This document shows positions 12,610 through 23,830 of a stretch of DNA of 64,000 bases, piece by piece. The translations under genes were made by a program, and so were the position numbers. How positions within the stretch are numbered: position 1 is the first letter of the stretch; each line of letters begins with the position of its first letter. The notes beneath the pieces were generated by a model. That model was not told the origin of the DNA, did not search any database, and saw nothing but the letters and a program-made list of their open reading frames with translations. The stretch covers positions 489,814 through 553,813 of the forward strand of contig RQTK01000032.1 of the NCBI GenBank assembly GCA_003991915.1, written 5' to 3'. The DNA comes from Elysia chlorotica. Its lineage: Eukaryota > Mollusca > Gastropoda > Plakobranchidae.

Positions 12610-15600
12610 GAAGAAGCTTCGTAGATGGCCCATAACTGCAAAAACACCTATGCCTAAACAAAACTCTGAGAGAAAAAATATTTCTAAGATAACATTTCGC
12701 TAGAACCGAACGTGAACATTGTCTTGATAATGCAGGTCGGGTTAACAATTACCTTTCATGTTGTATTGCTAAGGCATTATTAAGTTCAAAGCGTAAAAAA
12801 CGGGCGGGGGAAAAACAATAAATATAGTAATACCTAGATATAGACGCCACAGAGCCCATGACATTTCTCATTGGGAATAATAGGTGTGTGTGTGCGTGTG
12901 TTGTGATGAGTGTGTTAATCAAACTAAAACCCTTTTGGCACGCGTTCAATGTGGCTGCATAGTTTGAAATCAACTATAATGACACTAGTTACAGACAATC
13001 ATGTCCCCTACTAGTGCAGCCCAAATGTCTGTCTGTCCGTCCGGACTTTGTCAGTCACATACATGTATTGGCAACGACCCAACTAGCAGAAAACAAGATA
13101 CATGTAGCTAGATCGGGGAATCAAACCAGAGACCTCTGATTCAAAGCCGCTTCTCCCTATCGACTGGTTTTATCGAGGCTTTTCAACCATATTAAATATG
13201 GCTTTAATTAAACCAAGTCTACTTCATAAGAAGAATGGAAAAGTTGCATGGAGTCCTACCGGACATTTTCTAGTTTTAACCGCTGTCCCTCAAAATTACC
13301 AAGGAAAACTTTTTTTTTTAATTGTTTTTACTTATAAGCGAGAAGACACCACATTGCCATATCAAGCAAACCATCTAAATATTCTTCACATAACCTCGTG
13401 CGTTTCTCTGATAAGACATACATTAAGAGACACGGTACATTTAATCTCAGCTCAACAACTGTCGCAAAGAGTATCGAACAAATCCGACACGGGCTCGTAG
13501 ATTACAGACACGGATAAATGAGTCGGAGATAATTGTTATAGATCGCACTCGTTTCAACTGAACGTACAAAGCCACTTTTAATACATCGCGAGTGGCCTAC
13601 ACGTATTTCTTTTAGTCTTAACCATGCACACAGAGCAATGTTGCGTAAACTAATACATTATACGATGAGGACAAAATGACAGCGACCACGAGCGTTGATT
13701 TTTTTTTTATCAAGCACAGCTATTTTAAATTGAAGAATAAGAAAATTGATGTGATTTTACTCTGATCGTCACAGCAGTGTGATAAGTGCAGGCGACAAGT
13801 TTAAAAAAAAAAACAAACAAACAAAAAAACCGTAAGAACAGCGTGGGGACAAATTAATCAAATGTTGAAAATAGCATACACGAGGTCCATCTGTACGTGT
13901 TTGGATAAAAACAAAACAAAAATAATGACATAAACAAACAAAAACAATGCAACTTGACAGCTGTTGACTCTCCTTGCTTTTTAAGATCTACACACGTACA
14001 CAGTCTTATCTCTACCTTGGATTGCCCATTGTGGTCCCGCTCTCAAGCTTCTTTTAAAATGTAAAAAAAATTGGGATTGAATTTAAAATAAAGCCCAACC
14101 AATAACCACTAAAACCAGCACATAAAAATATAACCAGATGTTTTATTACTTTGTATGAGTTATCGTTCTTTTTCTTCTCTGGTATCGCTTATGAAAGCTC
14201 CTTGCCACCTTTCTTGGCTGTTAAACAAGGCATGGCTCGTCCAACGTTTTTACTAGTTTTCCCTGCAGTTTCAACACTGCGATGCCGGAGTTACCATTTA
14301 CACTGACATAGTGACATACATTGTTAAAGAGGTGTTTACATCGATTCCTTATTAAGAATGCATCAATAAATTGCGATATGTTAAATGCACTCATAGGGGC
14401 AACGTCTCCATACGTATCAAATTGTCCCACTATTAGGCTGGTCATTCTCTAGTTTGTTCAGTATCGGTCCTCAGTTTCATTCAGCTCTCTACACAATGGC
14501 TAGCAAGTCAGGTGCGAGGCGCCTTCAATAAATCACGAGATACGTCAGAGCTGAATAAGAAAAGCCGACATTACGCTCAGCTATCGCGCATGTATTCCTC
14601 TGGCGATACAAGGGGATATTAAATTTCAACTGTCGTGATTTATTTCAAAGGTTGCACAAGAAGCACGCTCACATCGCCAGTTTCCCCCATTTCAAAGGTT
14701 GCACAAGAAGCACGCTCACATCGCCAGTTTTAGGCAATAAAAAAATCATTTATTTTTAAAGAAAAACGGTTACAGTATACTAGTACAGTGTTAGTATTTC
14801 TTGCACGATATAAACAATTTTGGCATTACGTTATAGTATCATTAACAAACAAAAAATATTCTTTGTCCCAAAGCACCTGATAATAATATGGTCGATGTAA
14901 TTCAAGATACTATTCTTAACATCTTTCCCTGATCGCCCAGAAGTTATCTTAATAGTCATACAAATCCGAGTAGGCTCCCACGGCTTGAGGCACGGAAGTG
15001 TTAAAAATTGGTATGTTTTGTTTTGTTTTATTTGTTTAATGACAATCGTATAATTCATTTTATTATCAAAAAGTAGAACTCATGGGAATCTTGTTGTACA
15101 CTTTCCTTCTTCATTCTTTTCATCGGCATTATAGTTTTTTTTTTCTCCTTGCCTTTTTTCTTCTTTTAGAAATTGCCCAATGTCTTAAATTCCTTTAAAA
15201 AATATGCCCCGCCATCCATACTGACTACTGTATTGTCAACGTAGTTGTAGTTGAGTTGGTGTAACGTCCAACAACAGCACTATATAGGCTATATTGTGGA
15301 CGGGCTCCAAGACTGACGTCTGACAATTTTATGTACTGCCACACACGAGACAGGGTGGGGATACCATGACTCATGTCTCAGCCAGTCACATTCAACTGAC
15401 ACCGACCCAACCAGTAGGGAGCGAAATCGCCAGGGCTAGAACCACGGACCTTTTGCGTCGGAAGCCAATGTTCTACATCAGGGCCACCGCGCCTCCGTGT
15501 ATTGTCAACGACTCTAGAATAACCAAGACTGTTCACTTGCTATTTTACAGCGCCCCCTATGTTATTGCGCGGACACTGGCTCGGGTAACGCTCACTTTCG

Positions 15601-15961
15601 TCAGTAAACATTGTTAGAAACAAAGAACCAAACACATTTGGAAGTGTAAAACTACCTATAAACCGTGGTGTTTTTTTTTAATAGTGAAAATTTTTAAAGC
15701 CAGTCAATAACAAATGACAAGGACAAGATTGAAACTTTTCATGATTCTGTTTCTTTTACCTAAAAAATCTACGTTTAGTCTAGATACAGACTCTAGATAT
15801 ATCTATGTAAAGCACATCGCACCGAGATGTCTTAGAAGCCGAATTTCCTTGATCTAGATACGTAGATCTAGACCTGAGATCCATCTAGTTTGTAGTTTCC
15901 ATTTCACTTCAGATCGTGACGATCATAATGGCTTTTGATCATCATTCTTTGTCACTGCCAC

Positions 15962-16047
<86 letters not shown>

Positions 16048-17259
16048 GATATTTTATTTTTAAACCAAGTACACGTTGGCCCCTACATTACCAATAACAC
16101 ATTCTGTTAGCTTGACAGCTGTTCTCGCCACCACTGCTTGCTAACCTTCACTCATTGTATTTGAGAATATAATGGTTTGCCATTGCTTGGTACAGGAACA
16201 TTTTTCATAACCATGTAGAATTAATATGCCCAGCAGTGGTTCATCGAATTAAAACTCAAAGAAGCAAAGCAGGTTTCAAGATTTAAAAAAAAATGTATGT
16301 ACACATTCTTTTTGTATTTTAAGGGGGTCTTAGGGGATTACATGGTGTGGTGGCAAAGTTAGGGTAGCTGAATTACTGTTTGAACGACAACGAGTTGCTG
16401 GATAAGTGAACTGGCTGCTTTCATATGCAATCAGTGAATATCAGTGAACCTGCTGAGTTCTTTTAGTATGGTTTTTGAGGAGATCCAACCGACGTGAATT
16501 TATGAGTCATTGCTTGCAACTACAGCACAACATAAAAAAGACTCAGCAAAATGTGTACTTATCTAAAAACAACAACAACAACAAAAAACTGAAGGAAAAA
16601 AAATATACAAAAATAATCAAATCTGAATGTAGATTTAGCTAGGTCCATGTTTGTTTTTGTTTTCTGTTCTGTTTACTTCATTGTCACAGACCAGTAAGCT
16701 AGACTTATAATAATATCTACACAGGTTTCACCGTCACAAACCGAAGATCGTTATAATCCATACCACATAGCTACTAAAATTCACAAATTAATAGGCCCTA
16801 CATAGCCAGCGGTGTACCTTGTTAGTCTAGTATACTTCGGTATTACTGACCTGGTCAATAATGAAGATGCCATAGTCAAGCTGCTGCCGCTGCAGCATGG
16901 GGTGAAGGTTGCGCACCAGGATCTTGAGGTGTTCCTCTCGGTTGCGGTAAGGCACCACGACGGCCACGCGGTGCAAGGCGGTGCAGGAGCGCGGCGTGTA
17001 CAGTCCCCCAAGACGCACCTCCGGGTTTTCCCGACCAATCTCCTCAAAGCTCTGCGCTTCTCTGAACGTAGCCAGTCGACCGACTGCAAAGGATGACAAG
17101 GTAAAATACACATGAAATAACCACTTAACCAGAGGAAACAGTTCGTATATAGGGTTTAGGCATAGCCGTCTAGTTGTTATAGAAGGACATGGTTTAGGCC
17201 GAGGCTTATTCCAAAAAAGAACAGGCAGGGTCACAGTCTAAGACGATATATATATATAT

Positions 17260-17305
<46 letters not shown>

Positions 17306-17558
17306 CAGTTTAGTTGAGTTGGTTTAACGTGCAACATCAGCACTATATAGGCTATATTGTGGACGAGCCCCAAGATAGACGTCTGACAATTTTATGTGCT
17401 GCCACACACGAGACAGGGCGGGGATACCATGACTCATGTCTCAGCCGGTCACATTCAACTGACACCGACCCAACCAGTGGGGAGTGCAATAGCCAGGGCT
17501 CGAAACACGGACCTTTTGCGTCGGAAGCGAACGTTCTACCACAGAGCCACCACGCTCC

Positions 17559-17630
<72 letters not shown>

Positions 17631-19071
17631 CAGAGAAAATAGAGACAGAGGGGAGTGGGGAGGCGGGGGGGGGGGGGGGGTGGGGGGGGGCTTTTCAATA
17701 CAGAAAACCGAAGTCAGTAACACCTGTGAATAATCAATAGAACCATTCTATAAAGTAATAATGTAAAAAAATAATAATAATAATAATAATGACATTATTA
17801 TACAGAAGCAGGTTGTTTGTTGTTGTTGTAGATAGATAGTAGTAGTAGTAGTAGTAGTAGTTGTTGTTGTTGAGTTGGTTTAACGTCCAACATCAGCACT
17901 ATATAGGCTATATTGTGGACGGGCCCCAAGACGGACGTCTGACAATTTTATGTGCGGCCACACACGAGACAGGGCGGGGATACCATGGCTCCTGTCTCAG
18001 CCGGTCACATTACTGTCCCACCCAGCAATTTACTGGTACGATAGCGGGACGTCAAGTGCCTCGCTTTACTAGACATATAGAGCAAACCCTGAGTGCATGT
18101 CCCACTTTTTGTGCAAGTTAAATTTCCTTCGATTAAAATATAAACAATTACATGTATTATACATCTTTAAAATATAAAAATGAATTTTAGAACGGTATTA
18201 TTTTTTAACTTTTTTTTTCGACGAAATTAAGAACATAATTTTGGAGTCTGCTAGAGCTAAGTTCTATTTGCTCCGTTACCACTCTGGCTGCGCTGTTGTT
18301 TATCCGTTGTTTTGAATTTGATAGCCTCGTTTTCAAAATTCACTAGTTAGATCTTTAGTTTTATTCCAAACTTATTCTTATAATCCCATTTATTTATTTT
18401 GTAGTTGACTTGAAATGTTGCTATCGATCTAACTCTCATTCAGGACTGCATTAACAAGATAAAATGAATGAATATTATTTCATTCACATAACCTCTTTTT
18501 GACAATTATGTTCTCAATAATACATGTAAAAATTATTTATTCAAGCTATAATAATTATGTTAAAATATTCAGTTCACTGGCATATTTTAAGCCCCAGAGC
18601 ATCGATTTTTATGTTTTGAATCATAAATATCATTCAGCATTTACGGCCCCCTTGAACCCCCGCATATTTTGCACTCGAGGAGTTTATGCTCACCACACGC
18701 CACTGAGTAGTAAAGAAAAAAAAATTAATAATAATAGTAACAATAACAACAACAACCATCTAATTATTGCCCAAAAATGGCACATTGTTCCGGTGTACAA
18801 TAAGCTAACATTGCAAACTAAATTCAAACATTGTCGAAAAAAATCATTAAACTGAACTAAGACTAAGGCCTCAGGACAATACAAATTTCCAATGAAGTAA
18901 GCCTTCTAAAGTTTACGGCTCCACGTTTTTTTAAGTACACATGTAAGAAATATTAAGGACGCGTTTTTTTCTCCTAATTGGAACGGCAAACTAGAACCAG
19001 AGACTTTAGATATTAGATCGTCTCTGGTGGAACTAGATTTAGTTCAAACTAGAGATGAATATTTACTGTCG

Positions 19072-19104
<33 letters not shown>

Positions 19105-22100
19105 CTCTCTAAATGTCCAACGTTCCATTTGAGTTTAAATCAAGTCTCTAAACCTGAAAAGGCCCATAATATTATACCACGCAAAGAATCACTTTGACGC
19201 TACTGTCTTTTGTACACTAACGGTTTCAATTTTATTCAACTCTTTTTTTTTCCATTAAAAATTGTGCTATAAATTTACCTATCTCACAAACACAATTTCA
19301 TGCCATAACGTTCCTGGTTAAAATATTCTAATAATAGTAATCTACTATCGTAGGCAAAACAAACACAAAATTTAACAAGAAATCCAAAGCTAACCTGCAG
19401 TCAAAAATTATTTATAGCCTACAGTTAATTGATACATGGCGAACTGGCTTAATTGATAGAGAGTTGGTCTCCAGATCGAAAGGTCCGCGGTTTGAATACC
19501 ACGATCGGCAGATTTATTTGTGCGATTTCGTCCCCTGTTACTGGTTGGAACGATGTCAGTTTAATGTGATCGGCTGAGATAGGAGTCATGGTATCCCGGC
19601 CCTGTCTCGTGTGTGTGGCAGCACATAAACTTGTCACACGTCAGTCTTAGGGTCCGTCCATAGTATAGCCTATATAGTGCTGACGTTGGACGTAAAACCA
19701 ACTCATTTAACTCATTGATTCAATTCCAATACATGACATTGAACAATCAAGGAATGAACTTTATTTAAGTTAAGCACGATTTCGTATGAAAGATGCGCGA
19801 AATCACGCTAGTGTCCATATGTGCAGAGCAATAAGTCTAAAAACCATTGCCGTCGTAAGTCTCTCTCGAACATCAGCCTATTGCAGCTGCGATATTTTTA
19901 TATTTTGAAGTGAGATAAGTTTTAGATATCAAGCGATATCAAAACTAAATATACTTGTATAAATACAAATTTTGGAAGTTAATCTTAAAAAAAAAAAAAA
20001 CACACCACCAAAACACTTTTTGTTACGGGAACAGAGAAAACTGACCAGGGTAATCCTCGGTTTGCAAGCACTTGTCCTGCGAAATATTCATTTAACGTCG
20101 ATTTAACTATAGTAATCTGTAAAACAAAGTCTGTTGGTTGTTGCGACAGATAAATATCGACGCTTACATTATAAAACTTAGAATATAGGCCTAATTTCTA
20201 AACTGTTGTTTTAACCAATCAATACATAGGAGAATTATGTATGGATTGTGAAAGTGTGACAATACACCTGTGTCGTGCGAGGTATTCTCAACATTTACCG
20301 CGGAAACATTAACTTTAACTAAAAAATATACATCTTTATAACAACGAAACATTGGAAAAAAATGATATGAAAACATAATGAGATCACGGTTGGTTTTAAT
20401 GACAAAAGGTCTACCATACTATCTCGTAGGCAAGCAGGTTTACGTGCCGCCATACTAAGATGGAACAGGGATATTATTAGGACTTCTGTCTTGGTCATTC
20501 TGATACGGGTTCAACCAATATGAAACAAGGCGGTCCAATAGGTTTTCAACCAGTAGACACCTGATTAGAACCAGTGCACTCTGTAGACAAAGCCTCCCGT
20601 CTACCACACATAAAGAGTAGCTTTGAAGGCACCCACTGTATTTAGCCACACGATGATTGTAATCAAGCACTGGTCAGATCAATAATTAAAGTTGCGCTAG
20701 ATTTTCAGCTCTGAATTCTCTGCATCTAGAGCTAGAGAGATCGATCCACAAGTTCACGACACGAACCATCTCTGTACATGCAGCCAGATAAATTATAAAA
20801 CTCTTTGCCATGCTAATCCCACTGCCTACTTTATTTGACGCCAAACAAACTATCGAATATTAATTACATGCTTGTTCTTTTGAAATCCTTGTAAAAGTTG
20901 ATCCCATTCCTTTTTTTTTCTTTGTACACAAGGGCACCAAAGTCAAACCTTACCCACAGAAGAGACAAATCCGAACAAGAACACCTTTTACCGAACAATT
21001 CAACAACTGGACTGAAAACATTTGGTTACCGCAAGAAGGCATTAGGCAAAGGCAAAAACAACAACATCGCCGACCCTCTGAAGGTACAAAACGCTTCCTA
21101 ACAAATAACATTACCGTGTACCAAATCTAATTAAAAAAAGGAAGTTAATGCATTTATGTGAATCTTAGCATACAGCTTGGACCGTGTGAATGCTAACATT
21201 GCATAGCTTCAATAAATATGTAACCAAGAAAAGATAGGTATTTGTTATTGGGGATTTATCTTCTTTATTACCCGTTACAATATTTATGAATCCATGGTGA
21301 CAAACTACCAGTTTTTATGACTGATCAGCGGTGAGAAAGCTAGCCGCAGGTAATTCTATACTTTTGTTAGAACCAGTGGAGACACTTCCTCGGTCTTCAA
21401 AATACATGTACATGTACTCAAGAAACAGGTCTATCTTAAGCAGCCTGTGGTACGAATAACGTTCTTTTACGTTAAGACAACAAATGAAAGATGTGAAGAG
21501 CACACCAGACATTATTGGTATATATCGACCAAATCACGCGGTCAGCTAGATGTATACATATCTGTCCAATGAAAAAAGAAAAACTAGAAATGAAAACGGA
21601 GCGACGGTAGTTGACGGTAACCCAATCAAACCAATCGGGTGGTGCACTGAGTAGAGTTGAAGATCCACCATTCGAATCTTGACGGGTGCCCAATCTCCAA
21701 TTGGTCTTATTCAGGAAACTCAAGATTGTTCAAAGATTGCTTGTTTTGAGTGCTCGCTGTCAGGTATACAACTACAAGTACACGTATCTTAAAAAATGTA
21801 GGAGTTATTAGCTTTGTAGGTGCCACTGTCTATTGAAAATAAGATCTTAAAGACGCTAAGGGAACGAAAGTACCTTAAGCGGTAAGTGCTCTGAACTGAC
21901 AGCGTGAGATCCATGGTTCAAATCTCAGCTGCTATCCTAATACCAACTGGAAGAGGTGAATAATATCGAGTAAGAAAACAAGGTAAAGATTATCAACGGA
22001 GGTCAATCATGAGACCACGTTGAAGACCTTCTCTTGAGTTCTATCAGCCATAACGCCACTTACCACCCCACAAAAAATCTTTTAAAAAGCTCTGTCTGAA

Positions 22101-23505
22101 CTCCTCGTAATTTTTTTTTCTCAGATTTGGCATCATTCGCAGTTACGTAATTGCTTTATTAATTATTTTTTTAATTAAGCATGCAAAACTGAAAATGAAA
22201 TATAGATTTATAACAATAAAAATTACTCGGTTCAAGATACAGCACAATTTATTCTGCAACCATTGTCAGTAAAACCTCATGATTTATAATGTATCTATGA
22301 CTGTTGATTGAGACAATTTACTGTTTATCCAAATATACATTTAGTCTAAAACAAAGGGAAAATCGTTATTGAGATCATCCAACCACTAGTACTACTGTCT
22401 CATTAGCCTTTCTAAATTTTGTATTGTTTTCTAAACATTGTGGTAGGCCTCATGTAAACCGTTTCAAATCATGCATGACAAGGTGTTCATAACACATCAA
22501 TGCCTATTTCTATACAATTATATATACATGTGCTTTGTCTTATAAATCAAGTGATCCATACAACGTGCAATGTATTTTAGATGCTGTTCTCTCTGCTGAA
22601 CTTTCCTCTCTTCGATGAATACAAAATCAGAATCTATCCACACTGCACTGCTAATAGCATGGTTGAAAAGCTGCAGAACACATTTTGTTGCATATTTTAA
22701 CACACCATAGATTAGAAAAACAATGTGCCAGTCAAAAATGAGATTAGAGTTATTTAGACAAGAAATCCAAGGAGGTGCTGGAGTGTAGAGCAACCTTCAT
22801 CAAAGACCCGAAATTCAAATTGTAAATCAAGATTTGGTGAGATGAGGATGAATGCTAGAAAGTTAGAAACTCATTGCCTTAAAAAATATTGTACTCTTAA
22901 TAAGTATCTATGATGATGAAAAGTTTACTCATTTATATCATATATGACAAGCACATGTACTGCAATGCATGGTCATTTTAACAATTTCTATTTTTCAAAA
23001 TACAACAAAATTTATACTTACTGAGACCTGGTGGTGTGACAGGGCAATTTGGAAGGTCCCCCAAAGTTTGGTTCCCTGGTGTTAATTTACTTTGGCTGTC
23101 AATAACTGCCTCATCCCCTGCATCAGCAGCCGTATCAGTGCTTTGATCCAATTTCTGCACATCCTCTATCTTTCCTGTGGCAGACTCTTTATTCAAGTCA
23201 TTGGCAGGATCTTGCCTGTCAGCAACAGTGGCCTCCCTGATGGAACTGCCTATGTCGTGCGTGCTGCTAGAAGATATTGATGATGGAAATTCAATGTTTT
23301 GTATGCTGGGTGCACTGTCAACCTCAAGCACTATGTTATTGTCACCTGGCTCATTCATGCTCACTGTACCTAAGTGATGGTGAGAATTTGCAAAGAAGCG
23401 GTACAGAAAGAAATTGACGACGCACAGGATGAGGAGAAGATTGAAAAGCTTGAGCTTGGTGCAGTTATCCATCTTTAGGGTAGTTCTAAGCGATCTTGGT
23501 GTCAT
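9171..23505 (-). CDS. bre-4: Beta-1,4-N-acetylgalactosaminyltransferase (BRE-4/B4GALT family), six coding exons
   Basis: Spliced minus-strand gene: exons 23505-23022, 17083-16851, 11944-11757, 10496-10374, 9760-9656 and 9321-9171 join in frame to 1284 nt (427 residues plus TAG). It is a type II Golgi glycosyltransferase of family GT7: a short cytosolic tail, one membrane anchor (about residues 18-38), a Ser/Thr/Asp-rich stem to about residue 150, then the catalytic domain. Visible family motifs are CPVTPPGL, VAVVVPYRNREEHL, FNRA, FHDVDLIPEDDRN (the DxD metal site), DKFNYKLPY, FGWGGEDDD, RYKMIQH (metal-binding Met and His) and a C-terminal DGLNSL block. The enzyme is expected to add a beta-1,4-linked sugar from a UDP-sugar to terminal GlcNAc. 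The residue matching bovine B4GALT1 Tyr289 is Ile (LPYAGIYGG), which in this family favours UDP-GalNAc. A Gal or GlcNAc transferase remains possible; the family call itself is firm. Confidence 0.93.
9656..9760 (-). CDS. bre-4: B4GALNT-like coding exon 5
   Basis: Acceptor CTTTTCAG|ATTGTC, donor AAAAG|GTGAGT; 105 bp. It encodes LSMKGYKITRYPMQIARYKM and IQHKHEKFNEVNPKR. The M-x2-H (MIQH) supplies the family's metal-ligand Met and His. Confidence 0.95.
10374..10496 (-). CDS. bre-4: B4GALNT-like coding exon 4: sugar-donor pocket
   Basis: Acceptor TTTGAAG|ACTTCC, donor AAAAG|GTGTGA; 123 bp. It encodes LPYAGIYGGVSAI and FGWGGEDDDMAKR. The Ile of AGIYGG sits where bovine B4GALT1 has Tyr289. The WGWG motif of vertebrate enzymes is FGWG here, with the second, substrate-stacking Trp kept. 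Confidence 0.95.
10575..11052 (+). repeat. Dispersed repeat, copy 1 (B4GALNT-like intron 3)
   Basis: It shares TTTTAATAGTT(C/T)GTT, CGTGTGGTTCAGTGCTGC-type and ACCTCCCTCT blocks, AATCACACTCCTCAC, GGTCATTTTTC and AGGGAC(G/A)AGCT, in order, with 37285-37706. Class unknown; no ORF or terminal repeats seen. Confidence 0.7.
11757..11944 (-). CDS. bre-4: B4GALNT-like coding exon 3: DxD metal-binding motif
   Basis: Acceptor CTACAG|GCCTTG, donor ACAA|GTGGGC; 188 bp. It encodes FNRAMLMNIGF, FHDVDLIPEDDRN with the catalytic DVD, YSCPQQPRHL and DKFNYK. The final Lys codon is split with exon 4. Confidence 0.95.
12021..12111 (-). mobile_element. SINE fragment (body only) in B4GALNT-like intron 2
   Basis: GACAATGCGGGGACACATGA to GTGGGGAACAAAATCGGACA matches the central part of the SINE body; head and tail are missing. 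Confidence 0.65.
12555..12606 (+). repeat. (GA)n microsatellite in B4GALNT-like intron 2
   Basis: About 26 GA units. Confidence 0.97.
13047..13172 (-). mobile_element. SINE fragment (head and part of body) in B4GALNT-like intron 2
   Basis: CAACGACCCAACTAGCAG followed by AATCAAACCAGAGACCTCTG, the complement of box B and the anticodon-arm region. Diverged. Confidence 0.6.
14642..14730 (+). repeat. Tandem duplication, 42-bp unit
   Basis: ATTTCAAAGGTTGCACAAGA...CGCCAGTTT occurs perfectly at 14642-14683 and 14689-14730, separated by CCCCC. Confidence 0.97.
15249..15497 (-). mobile_element. Full-length tRNA-derived SINE, type I head
   Basis: Complete antisense copy from TTGAGTTGGTGTAACGTCCA to GGGCCACCGCGCCTCC. 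On the minus strand the head carries GTGGCCCTGATGTAGAAC (box A region) and CGTGGTTCTAGCCC (box B region). Confidence 0.85.
15966..16043 (+). repeat. (GA)n microsatellite in B4GALNT-like intron 2
   Basis: About 38 GA units. Confidence 0.97.
16851..17083 (-). CDS. bre-4: B4GALNT-like coding exon 2: start of catalytic domain
   Basis: Acceptor TTTGCAG|TCGG, donor GACCAG|GTCAGT; 233 bp. It encodes IGRLATFREAQSF, then RVAVVVPYRNREEHL and LDYGIFIIDQ, the nucleotide-binding start of the GT7 fold. The leading TC completes the Ile codon begun in exon 1. Confidence 0.95.
17246..17301 (+). repeat. (TA)n(GA)n microsatellite
   Basis: Short (TA)8 then (GA)n, ending eight bases before the SINE at 17309-17560. 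Confidence 0.97.
17309..17560 (-). mobile_element. Full-length tRNA-derived SINE, type I head, between two (GA)n tracts
   Basis: The best-preserved copy. The minus strand starts GGGGAGCGTGGTGGCTCTGT, with box A TGGCTCTGTGGTAG and box B GGTCCGTGTTTCGAGCCC, and ends GTTAAACCAACTCAAC. (GA)n tracts abut both ends. Confidence 0.9.
17561..17691 (+). repeat. (GA)n followed by G-rich tract
   Basis: (GA)n to 17626, a GA/GGGGA transition, then two runs of 9 or more G near 17664-17690. The G runs could form a quadruplex on the plus strand. Confidence 0.95.
17870..18012 (-). mobile_element. SINE tail half
   Basis: TGAGTTGGTTTAACGTCCAA to TCAGCCGGTCACATTA; the head is missing. (GTA)n(GTT)n lies against the tail end. 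Confidence 0.85.
19073..19111 (+). repeat. C-run followed by (CA)n(CT)n
   Basis: About 16 C, then (CA)n, then (CT)n. Confidence 0.95.
19439..19713 (+). mobile_element. Full-length tRNA-derived SINE, type II head, sense copy
   Basis: It begins GCGAACTGGCTTAATTGATA (box A region), has GGTCCGCGGTTTGAATACC (box B) and ends TTGGACGTAAAACCAACTC. The anticodon-arm part (TCTCCAGATC) differs from type I copies. Confidence 0.85.
21636..21720 (+). repeat. tRNA-like SINE head fragment
   Basis: CGGGTGGTGCACTGAGTAGA followed by CCACCATTCGAATCTTGACG resembles box A and box B of a tRNA-derived SINE; no body of the common family follows. Confidence 0.4.
21868..21960 (+). repeat. tRNA-like SINE head fragment
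   Basis: ACCTTAAGCGGTAAGTGCTC with GATCCATGGTTCAAATCTCA: box A/B arrangement without a tRNA acceptor stem, so SINE-derived rather than a tRNA gene. Confidence 0.4.
23022..23505 (-). CDS. bre-4: B4GALNT-like coding exon 1: cytosolic tail, membrane anchor, stem
   Basis: The exon runs from the first ATG (an in-frame TGA lies directly before it) to the donor CTCA|GTAAGT. A second in-frame Met is at residue 12 (KMDNCTKLK) and may be the real start. The hydrophobic stretch LFNLLLILCVVNFFLYRFF is the signal anchor. The stem is acidic and Ser/Thr-rich, as expected for a flexible Golgi stalk. The exon ends in CPVTPPGL, the opening of the GT7 catalytic region. Confidence 0.92.
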
Positions 23506-23830
23506 TCAAAAAGTTAAGACGTGATTGCTTGAGGTACTGATTTCAAACAACCTGAGCTTTGGTGCCCACATACTATATGTACCTACAATACTAGATGGGT
23601 TTTGGATTAAACGCCATCCTTTGCCTAGTCTCAGCTCATTGAGAGTGAGATCATTATGAATGAAATTTAGATCCAACCAGTATCATCTGTGCGCATGTCC
23701 TGATGATCGCATTATGTCAGAGTCATAAAAAGAATGCCATTTAGTCAAGCTTGAAGTTGTTCATCAGTTTTTCACCTCAGTGCAAACATTGAACGAGCTG
23801 CAGAGGATTGTGACAAATGCTTCAGGTCCA
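23506..23830 (-). other. Probable 5' UTR part of the B4GALNT-like first coding exon
   Basis: Reading on the minus strand, a pyrimidine tract (TTTTTTTCTTCTCCCCAG) ends at 23831 as a strong splice acceptor. The transcribed exon therefore probably runs from 23830 into the CDS, implying at least one non-coding exon further upstream (higher coordinates). Confidence 0.5.

Larger units (their letters stand above)
17714..22977. other. B4GALNT-like intron 1, mostly unique DNA with SINEs
   Basis: Apart from the SINEs and tRNA-like fragments listed, no exon is needed: exons 1 and 2 join in frame. Small AAT/GTA/GTT runs occur near 17770-17870. Confidence 0.6.

Noticed and set aside
21868-21960. Possible tRNA gene
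   Set aside because: Box A/B present but no matching acceptor stem; the same holds for the other tRNA-like pieces, which belong to SINE heads.
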